Assembly (NCBI GenBank): GCA_050951585.1
Contig: JBMNJI010000015.1
Span: 1-29,244 of the forward strand
Length of the DNA: 29,244 nt
Direction of reading: 5' to 3'
Origin: UBA3937 sp050951585
Lineage (GTDB): Bacteria; Bacillota; Peptococcia; DRI-13; DTU073
The notes under the pieces: generated by a model
Seen by the model: only the letters and a program-made list of their open reading frames with translations
Databases searched by the model: none
Told to the model about the DNA's origin: nothing
Shown: piece by piece, positions 23,436-29,244 of the stretch
Numbering within the stretch: the first letter of the stretch is position 1
How the letters are laid out: the number at the start of each line of letters is the position of its first letter
Made by a program: the position numbers and the translations under genes

Positions 23436-25173
23436 AAATACCAAGAAGGACGTGCAAAAGGTTACGGTAACGATTGACGGACAGCAGGTTGTGGTACCTG
23501 AAGGGACCACAATTCTTGAAGCGGCCAGACAGGCCGGGATATTTATTCCTACTTTGTGTCATCATCCCGATCTTAAGCCGCGGGCTACCTGCCGGATCTG
23601 CATTGTAGAGGTCAAAGGACAGCGCAGATTCCAGACGGCATGTAACACCCCGGTGGCAGACGGCAACGAAATATGGACAAATAATCAGGCGGTTAGAGAG
23701 GCGCGGAAAACGATTCTGGAGCTTATTTTGGCCGATCATCCCCAGGATTGCCTGAAATGCGTGCGCAATCAAAATTGTGAGCTGCAGAAGATGGCCAGTG
23801 ATTATCAAATCAGGGAAGTTTCTTTCGCCAGAACCGCCAAGGAACTGCCGGTTGAAAGTACTAATCCTTCCATTGTCCGGGATATGAGCAAGTGTATCAA
23901 GTGCGGTCGTTGTGTCGAGGTATGCCAGGAAGTGCAGCAGGTAGCGGCTATTAATACGGCCAATCGTTCGACGGAATATACGATGTCTACGGCCTTCGGG
24001 GAAGCTTTGGCCGATTCTCCGTGCGTCTATTGCGGGCAGTGTATCGCGGTATGCCCCGTGGGCGCGTTGACAGAGAAGGATGATACTGCCAGGGTATGGG
24101 CGGCTCTTGATAATCCGGATTTGCATGTGGTTGTGCAAACTGCGCCGGCCGTAAGGGTGGCCTTAGGCGAAGAGTTTGGCTGGCAGCCGGGGACCATTAC
24201 TACCGGTAAAATGGTTGCGGCGCTGAAACGTTTGGGCTTTAACAAAGTATTCGATACCAATTTTACGGCGGATTTAACCATAATTGAGGAAGGGAACGAG
24301 TTGCTGCAGCGCATCAAGGAAGGCGGCACTTTACCAATGATCACGTCGTGCAGCCCGGGCTGGATCAATTTTATTGAGAAATCCTATCCGGAATTACTGC
24401 CCCACGTTTCCACCTGTAAATCTCCCCAGCAGATGTTCGGGGCGCTGGCGAAGACCTATTATGCGCAAAAAGCCGGGATTCCGGCCGAAAAGATCTTTGT
24501 TGTTTCCATTATGCCTTGCACCGCGAAAAAGTACGAATGTACCCGTCCGGAGATGCAGAGCAGCGGTTTTCAGGATGTTGATGTTGTTTTGACCACCAGA
24601 GAACTGGCCAGAATGATCAAACAAGCCAGTCTCGATATGGAGGCAATCCAGGAGGCGGAGTATGATGCACCCCTCGGGATCTCCACCGGAGCCGCGGTGA
24701 TTTTCGGCGCCTCGGGCGGCGTAATGGAGGCGGCCTTGCGGACAGTATATGAGGTTGTGACGGGGCAAGAGCTGAAGGATCTTGACTTCAAAGATGTGCG
24801 CGGTTTAACCGGGATCAAAGAAGCAACCGTTGACTTGGCCGGGACCAAGGTGAAAATTGCTGTTGCTAATGGGCTGGCCAATGCCAAAGCTCTATTGGAA
24901 AAGATTAAGGCCGGAAAATGTGATTATCACTTTATCGAGATCATGTGCTGCCCCGGCGGTTGCATCGGCGGTGGCGGGCAACCCTTTGGCACAACCATGG
25001 CCATTAAAGAGAGACGGATGGCAGCCACTTATGAGATTGACCGTGGTTTGCAATTGAGAAAATCCCACGAAAACCCGGCCGTTAAAACCCTCTATAAGGA
25101 ATTCTTAAAGAAGCCGCTAGGGCATAAATCCCATGAGCTGTTGCATACGGATTACAAAAATAGAAAGTATTAA
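23422..25173 (+). CDS. hydA: [FeFe]-hydrogenase catalytic subunit
   Basis: This 583-residue subunit has, in order, a [2Fe-2S] domain (C46, C57, C60, C74), a His-Cys [4Fe-4S] site (H106, C110, C113, C119), two ferredoxin clusters (C158/161/164/168 and C201/204/207/211), the H-cluster domain and a C-terminal small-subunit-like tail. The H-cluster motifs are L1 TSCSPGW (C310, S311), L2 MPCTAKKYE (C366) and L3 EIMCCPGGCIGGGGQP (C510, C514). It catalyses reversible H2 formation, fed by the NADH-oxidising subunits upstream. The L1 motif has Ser where the best-known enzymes have a second Cys. The ATG at 23422 (GGTGA 5 bases upstream) gives the typical HndD-like length; the frame is open further upstream inside hydB. 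Confidence 0.93.
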   Translation: MGNTKNTKKDVQKVTVTIDGQQVVVPEGTTILEAARQAGIFIPTLCHHPDLKPRATCRICIVEVKGQRRFQTACNTPVADGNEIWTNNQAVREARKTILELILADHPQDCLKCVRNQNCELQKMASDYQIREVSFARTAKELPVESTNPSIVRDMSKCIKCGRCVEVCQEVQQVAAINTANRSTEYTMSTAFGEALADSPCVYCGQCIAVCPVGALTEKDDTARVWAALDNPDLHVVVQTAPAVRVALGEEFGWQPGTITTGKMVAALKRLGFNKVFDTNFTADLTIIEEGNELLQRIKEGGTLPMITSCSPGWINFIEKSYPELLPHVSTCKSPQQMFGALAKTYYAQKAGIPAEKIFVVSIMPCTAKKYECTRPEMQSSGFQDVDVVLTTRELARMIKQASLDMEAIQEAEYDAPLGISTGAAVIFGASGGVMEAALRTVYEVVTGQELKDLDFKDVRGLTGIKEATVDLAGTKVKIAVANGLANAKALLEKIKAGKCDYHFIEIMCCPGGCIGGGGQPFGTTMAIKERRMAATYEIDRGLQLRKSHENPAVKTLYKEFLKKPLGHKSHELLHTDYKNRKY

Positions 25174-25218
25174 GTCGCAAAACTAAATACGCAAGACAGG
25201 GCTTGCTCTTGATTGAAG

Positions 25219-25267
25219 AAAAGACAGGAACGTTGTTTATTGTTTACAACGGTCACCTGTCTTTTTC
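25219..25267 (+). terminator. Intrinsic terminator of the hydrogenase operon
   Basis: AAGACAGG (25221-25228) pairs with CCTGTCTT (25256-25263), with an inner pairing ACGTTGT (25230-25236) to ACAACGGT (25246-25253), followed by TTTTTCTTTT. It lies about 45 bases after hydA. Confidence 0.85.
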
Positions 25268-25517
25268 TTTTGTGCACTTTTTCTACATGCAGACATTCGC
25301 ACATTCTCCGCATTGCAAACATTTTTCGGGTGGGGAGAGCGTGGCGACAATGGCTGTTTTTTATTTGGCTTAAAATAATATTGAAAAAAACAAAAAAACA
25401 CCAATTATAATATAAAAAGGGCAAAAAAGTCTGTATATAATAGGGGAGGTGAATCAATAAAACAACTCAAAATGTCAGACAATTAAGCAATATCAAGAAA
25501 ACAAGGGGGTACTAATA
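25268..25517 (+). other. Intergenic region with promoter and an orphan ribosome binding site
   Basis: No gene is seen in these 250 bases. A weak promoter TTGAAA (25381-25386) with TATAAT (25406-25411) has a 19-base spacer. A second TATAAT (25436-25441) touches a near-perfect ribosome binding site, GGGGAGGTGA (25443-25452), that has no ATG, GTG or TTG at a usable distance. The 11-mer AATATCAAGAA occurs in this region and again just inside the next gene. Confidence 0.45.
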
Positions 25518-27293
25518 GTGAGAATAGGTAATATCAAGAATGGAAGCAAGATAATGCTTGCTATAGGTATAATGGTTCTAATGGTGTCTTTGGTAACCTT
25601 AAAGCCTACAATTAGTTTTGGTAACGAGACAAATTTGGTTGGTTTTTGGCAATTCGAAGAAGGGGAAGGAACAGTCGCTACTGATACAAGCGGTAAAGAA
25701 AATAATGGGACTATTGTTGAACCTGTCTGGGTTACGGGGAAGATTGGAAATGCCCTGCAATTTAACGGAAATAGTTATGTGCAAATACCACATAATGCGG
25801 TTTTGAATCCAAGAAATGCGATAACCGTAGAGGCGTGGATTAACCCCGCCAGTAATATGCAGTGGCGGAAGATTATCAGCAAATCCCTGGGGGGAAATAC
25901 GGACTATAGTTTTTTCCAGGGGGATAAAAGCAATATCGCCTTTTCCATCAAGATGGGGAGTGTAGCGCGCACCGTGTACGGGTCTGCAAACTCTTTACCG
26001 CTTGGGGAATGGACCCATGTAGTTGGTACCTATGATGGCACCCGCATGCGGCTATATATCAACGGTGTTCAGGTAAACAGCATTGCTATCAGCGGACAAA
26101 TTAATTGCCATGCTGAGCCTCTAAGGATAGGGGGAGAAGCGGGCGCATATTTTCAAGGGCAAATAGACGAGGTAAGGGTGTATAATACGGCCCTTAGTGC
26201 AGCCGAAATTCGCAACCGTTATGAAGAAGCCAACTATGCACCTGCACCGATGGTGCTGGAGGCAGAAACGACAACGGACGGGAAGATCTTGATTACTTTT
26301 GATAAAGAAATGGCTAGTCCACCTGCGGCACCAGCCGGTTTTGCTGTCACGGTTAATGGAGTGCAAAGGGCGATCAAAGAAGTGACACTGGAAAGTAATA
26401 AGGCAGTGCTAGGATTGACTATGTGTCAACCCATACTTGCTGTTGATACGGATATAAAGGTGGCTTATTCGGCAGGTAATGTAAAGGCAGTCGATGGGGG
26501 CATATTGGCAAATTTCAGTGATCTTTCAGTTCTCAACAGGAGTACTGCACCGTTACTTGGGCGGTGGCAATTTAATGAGGGAGAAGGGACTATTGCAACT
26601 GATGCCAGCGGCAACGGCAATAATGGTTCAATCAATGGTCCTGTCTGGACGGCCGGAAAGGTAGGCAATGCCTTACTTTTTAATGCGAATGGCTGTGTGG
26701 AAATACCTCATCAGGAAATGCTAAGCCCAAGAAATACGCTCACAGTTGAGGCATGGATTAACCCTGAGAACAATATGCAGTGGCGCAAGATAATAAGCAA
26801 GTCACAAGGCAGCAATACCGACTATAGCTTTTTCCAAGGAGATAAGAACAATATTGCTTTTTCCATTAAGATGGGGAGTATAGCGCGAACCGTATATGCA
26901 CCTGCGAACACTTTACCGCTGGGCGAATGGACATATGTTGTTGGAACCTATGACGGCACCCGTATGCGGCTATATATTAATGGCGTAGAAGAAAATAGCA
27001 TCGCGATCAGCGGACAAATCAATTATCATGCTGAGCCTTTGCGGATTGGTGGAGAACCGGGAGCATACTTTAAAGGGATGATCGATGAAGTAAGCATATA
27101 TAATGCAGCACTCTCAGCGACAGAAATACTGCACAATTATGAGGCTGCACAAGTGCCCCCCTCCCCTCTAGTGCAGCAGTATACTTATGATGAATTAAAC
27201 AGACTTACTGAGGTTTTGCTTCCTAGTGGGCAAAAAATTCAGTATCAGTATGATCTGGGCGGGAATTTAACTCGTGTAGAAGTAGTTGAGTAG
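25518..27293 (+). CDS. Secreted LamG-LamG-YD repeat protein
   Basis: This 591-residue protein starts with GTG behind AGGGGGT and has a signal-like hydrophobic segment (about residues 12-34). Two LamG (concanavalin A-like jelly roll) domains follow, at residues 40-238 and 346-544, about three quarters identical to each other without gaps by eye (cores such as TVEAWINP, NMQWRKIISKS, YDGTRMRLYINGV). Between them is a beta-sandwich-like domain (about 245-343; ILITFDKEMASPPAAPAGF), resembling cadherin-like or SwmB-type secreted modules. The last 40 residues carry YD motifs (YTYDELNRLTEVLLPSG, YQYDLGGNLTRVEV) like an RHS repeat. LamG domains bind glycans or proteins outside the cell. The gene ends 14 bases before a vWA-RHS gene, so both probably act on the cell surface or after secretion. 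Confidence 0.85.
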   Translation: MRIGNIKNGSKIMLAIGIMVLMVSLVTLKPTISFGNETNLVGFWQFEEGEGTVATDTSGKENNGTIVEPVWVTGKIGNALQFNGNSYVQIPHNAVLNPRNAITVEAWINPASNMQWRKIISKSLGGNTDYSFFQGDKSNIAFSIKMGSVARTVYGSANSLPLGEWTHVVGTYDGTRMRLYINGVQVNSIAISGQINCHAEPLRIGGEAGAYFQGQIDEVRVYNTALSAAEIRNRYEEANYAPAPMVLEAETTTDGKILITFDKEMASPPAAPAGFAVTVNGVQRAIKEVTLESNKAVLGLTMCQPILAVDTDIKVAYSAGNVKAVDGGILANFSDLSVLNRSTAPLLGRWQFNEGEGTIATDASGNGNNGSINGPVWTAGKVGNALLFNANGCVEIPHQEMLSPRNTLTVEAWINPENNMQWRKIISKSQGSNTDYSFFQGDKNNIAFSIKMGSIARTVYAPANTLPLGEWTYVVGTYDGTRMRLYINGVEENSIAISGQINYHAEPLRIGGEPGAYFKGMIDEVSIYNAALSATEILHNYEAAQVPPSPLVQQYTYDELNRLTEVLLPSGQKIQYQYDLGGNLTRVEVVE

Positions 27294-27307
27294 GGGAGGA
27301 AAAGGAA

Positions 27308-29244
27308 TTGAAGAAACAAGGAATAAGAAGAATTATTTCACTTATTTTATTATTCACCTTTATGCTTGGATCGCTCTTACCGGCTAATGTGGCATGGGCA
27401 GAGGAAATGGGACAAGAGCAGTTAGCAACCTTAGACGAATCGGCTGAATCTGCGGAATCCACCGTATTAATTGAAGAGTGTTCGGAGGAAGCTAGCCTTA
27501 ATGAAGATACCACGATGTTGGATGATTCAGAGCAAGTGGCTGAATACGATGACGGAAACGCCTCTGACATAAATGAAGTTGAACCTTTTATCGAGACATT
27601 TGGCTTAATGGCCTCAGGTAGTGACGACGAAAAGTTTGATATTGTCTTTTTGTTGGATAGTTCGGGCAGTATGGAGTGGAATGATCCGGATAATTACCGA
27701 ATTCAGGGGACGATTGAATGCGTAAATTTGCTAGGGGCTGACGACCGCGGGGCTATTGTGGAATTTGCTTACAGTGCAAATACCTTACAAGAACTAACAA
27801 GTAACATTCCGCGTCTTAGGGAGAAGGCCGGCAATGTAGGAAGCTCTGGGGGGACCAATATATATAGCGGATTGAATGAAGCGTTGGGAATTCTCGAGCA
27901 GAATGGACGTAGCGATGCCAACAAGGAGATAATACTTTTGACGGATGGCTCAGATAGCAGTATGACTTCTTCAAGAATTACCGAGGTAAATCAAAGAACG
28001 GATGCGGCTAATATTAGGATAAGTTGTATTGGCTTTGGCAGTGCTAATGGATCGTTATTAACAACGATAAGTGAGCCATCAGGAGGCATCTTCGAATTTG
28101 CTAATTCAGTGGAAGATGTAGTGCGGGCGTTTTTAGCAATCTTTGACTATATGGGAAAGTTAAAGATGACTGGTAAAGAAGCAAAAGAATATGTCAAACA
28201 GTTTTCTGATGAATACATCAGAAACAATTATCTGTATGCAGATCCGATTAATACTGCATCCGGAGCCCATGTTATTACCCTGCCCATTTTCCAGGTAAAC
28301 GGAGCCTATTCGTACGACTTCAATCTCCGGTATAACTCCCTCCTCACGGATGAAGGGCCCTTGGGCAACGGTTGGAGTCATGACTTTGGCGCACGGCTGG
28401 AGTTTGTTACCGACCACAGCATAAATGTCTATTGGAACACCAACAACTATAACCGGTTCTATTCTACGGATGGAGTTAATTTTACTTCATATAACGCCAC
28501 GGTGGCTTGCGACAAGCTGGTGAAGAATTCTGACGGCACCTATACATTAGTGAAGCCAAATCAGGAGAAATACGAATTTGACGCCCAGGGCCGCTTAGTG
28601 GCGAAAACCAACCAAATCAGGCAGCAGTTACAGCTTAGTTATACTGATGACCAATTAACTGCGATCACCGACCCTATCTCTAATACCGTAGTAACTTTGA
28701 GTTACAACGAAAATGGGTTCATTAATCAGATTATTGACGCCGGAAACAGGGAGTATGAATTCACTTATGATAGCGATAATAATTTGATTGAGATTAAAAA
28801 TGTCAGCCTGGATCAAACCCTCAACTATACATACAATGAGGATGGGCAAGTTTTAACCGGAAGTAAAAATGGAAGTATCATTTTTGAAAACACCTACGAT
28901 GAGGAAGGCCGGGTCGCCGTACAGGCTGATGGCAATGGCAACCTGACGTATTTTGCCTATGACGAGGAAACAAAACCCGGCATTGTGCTTACCACGATTA
29001 CCGACCGGGAAGGCAACACCAGGATTGTGGAACATGACACCAACTACAATTTGGTGAAAGCCATTGATGAAAACAACGAAACGACCGAATATACCTATGA
29101 TGCGAAGGGCAATATGCTCACGCAGAAAAATGCGCGGGGTTACACCACCACGTACACCTACGATGAACGCGGTAATCTCCTGACCATAGAGGATGCCAAG
29201 GGCCGCGTCACCAGGATGAGTTATGATGCCAGGAATAACCTAAC
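27308..29244 (+). CDS. Secreted vWA-RHS/YD repeat protein (runs off the window)
   Basis: At least 645 residues are visible and no stop is reached. The start is TTG, 8 bases after GGGGAGG (27293-27299). A signal peptide (KKQGIRRIISLILLF...ANVAWAEE) is followed by an acidic linker of about 80 residues and a von Willebrand A domain (about 108-280) with a complete MIDAS entry motif D117-x-S119-x-S121 (DSSGS) and a later TDGS. From about residue 310 comes an RHS N-terminal region (YADPINTASGAHVITLPIFQ, then GPLGNGWSHDF) and YD repeats to the window edge (TYNEDGQVLTGS, EYTYDAKGNM, TYTYDERGNLLTIED). In Gram-positives such shells (WapA-like) carry a variable C-terminal toxin followed by an immunity gene; here that end lies outside, so toxicity is inference only. 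The vWA domain suggests metal-dependent adhesion. Confidence 0.88.
   Translation, partial: MKKQGIRRIISLILLFTFMLGSLLPANVAWAEEMGQEQLATLDESAESAESTVLIEECSEEASLNEDTTMLDDSEQVAEYDDGNASDINEVEPFIETFGLMASGSDDEKFDIVFLLDSSGSMEWNDPDNYRIQGTIECVNLLGADDRGAIVEFAYSANTLQELTSNIPRLREKAGNVGSSGGTNIYSGLNEALGILEQNGRSDANKEIILLTDGSDSSMTSSRITEVNQRTDAANIRISCIGFGSANGSLLTTISEPSGGIFEFANSVEDVVRAFLAIFDYMGKLKMTGKEAKEYVKQFSDEYIRNNYLYADPINTASGAHVITLPIFQVNGAYSYDFNLRYNSLLTDEGPLGNGWSHDFGARLEFVTDHSINVYWNTNNYNRFYSTDGVNFTSYNATVACDKLVKNSDGTYTLVKPNQEKYEFDAQGRLVAKTNQIRQQLQLSYTDDQLTAITDPISNTVVTLSYNENGFINQIIDAGNREYEFTYDSDNNLIEIKNVSLDQTLNYTYNEDGQVLTGSKNGSIIFENTYDEEGRVAVQADGNGNLTYFAYDEETKPGIVLTTITDREGNTRIVEHDTNYNLVKAIDENNETTEYTYDAKGNMLTQKNARGYTTTYTYDERGNLLTIEDAKGRVTRMSYDARNNL

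Noticed and set aside
23392..24138. 248-codon minus-strand frame opposite hydA
   Set aside because: Long but antisense to the conserved ferredoxin domains; no start signal or family features.
25290..25375. Possible c-di-GMP or other riboswitch in the GC-rich patch before the LamG gene
   Set aside because: The run TTGCAAAC...GGGTGGGGAGAGCG superficially recalls riboswitch cores, but the conserved pairings could not be built.
25213..25410. 65-codon frame MKKRQERCLLF... after hydA
   Set aside because: It begins with TTG inside the hydrogenase terminator hairpin and lacks a ribosome binding site.
27223..27570. 115-codon minus-strand frame across the LamG/vWA gene junction
   Set aside because: It is antisense to the acidic linker and signal peptide of the vWA-RHS protein; its Ser-rich composition mirrors the Glu/Asp-rich plus strand.

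Overview
The window looks like a chromosomal segment of an anaerobic Firmicute of the class Clostridia, most like a Peptococcaceae-type organism. This is an inference from gene content: a SCIFF ranthipeptide precursor with its radical-SAM maturase, a soluble NADH-linked [FeFe]-hydrogenase, a giant 2-hydroxyacyl-CoA dehydratase activase-like iron-sulfur protein, a LysM-G5-M23 wall hydrolase, walJ and rlmH, strong AGGAGG-type ribosome binding sites and T-rich intrinsic terminators. No rRNA, CRISPR array, insertion sequence or phage gene was seen.

Layout. (1) 41-1006: a seven-tRNA cluster (Lys, Glu, Val, Asp, Phe, Val, Gly) with a consensus promoter in front and a terminator behind. (2) 1036-5504: a 1442-residue protein with two activase ATPase domains and dehydratase-like regions, behind a structured leader. 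(3) 5538-7242: the SCIFF precursor, an intergenic terminator, then its maturase. (4) 7365-10149: a membrane-anchored M23 peptidase, thioredoxin reductase, and a 36-residue membrane peptide translationally linked to it. (5) 10246-12538: a membrane-anchored zinc peptidase, walJ and rlmH. (6) 12611-15574: a three-gene cassette of a polytopic membrane protein, a TPR protein with two membrane spans, and a TPR-AAA+ ATPase, closed by a bidirectional terminator. (7) 15611-16975 (minus): an ion or citrate transporter-like protein. (8) 17220-19752: a polar amino acid ABC importer behind a promoter that carries a perfect 11-bp-arm palindrome. (9) 19816-21309 (minus): a lipoprotein with a copper-amine-oxidase-like C-terminal domain. 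(10) 21634-25173: a three-gene hydrogenase operon (NuoE-like, short NuoF-like, catalytic HydA). (11) 25518-29244: a secreted LamG-LamG-YD protein and a vWA-RHS protein that runs off the window.

How the genes fit together. The hydrogenase probably couples NADH oxidation to H2 formation or the reverse. Its flavoprotein subunit lacks the terminal iron-sulfur domains seen in electron-bifurcating HydB, which points to a simpler NADH-dependent enzyme. The last two genes form a surface or secreted RHS-type locus whose C-terminal, possibly toxic, end lies outside the window. The parts least explained by known systems are the TPR/AAA+ membrane cassette, the palindrome over the ABC importer promoter, the hairpin between ribosome binding site and start codon of the giant activase gene, and the paired LamG-YD and vWA-RHS genes.
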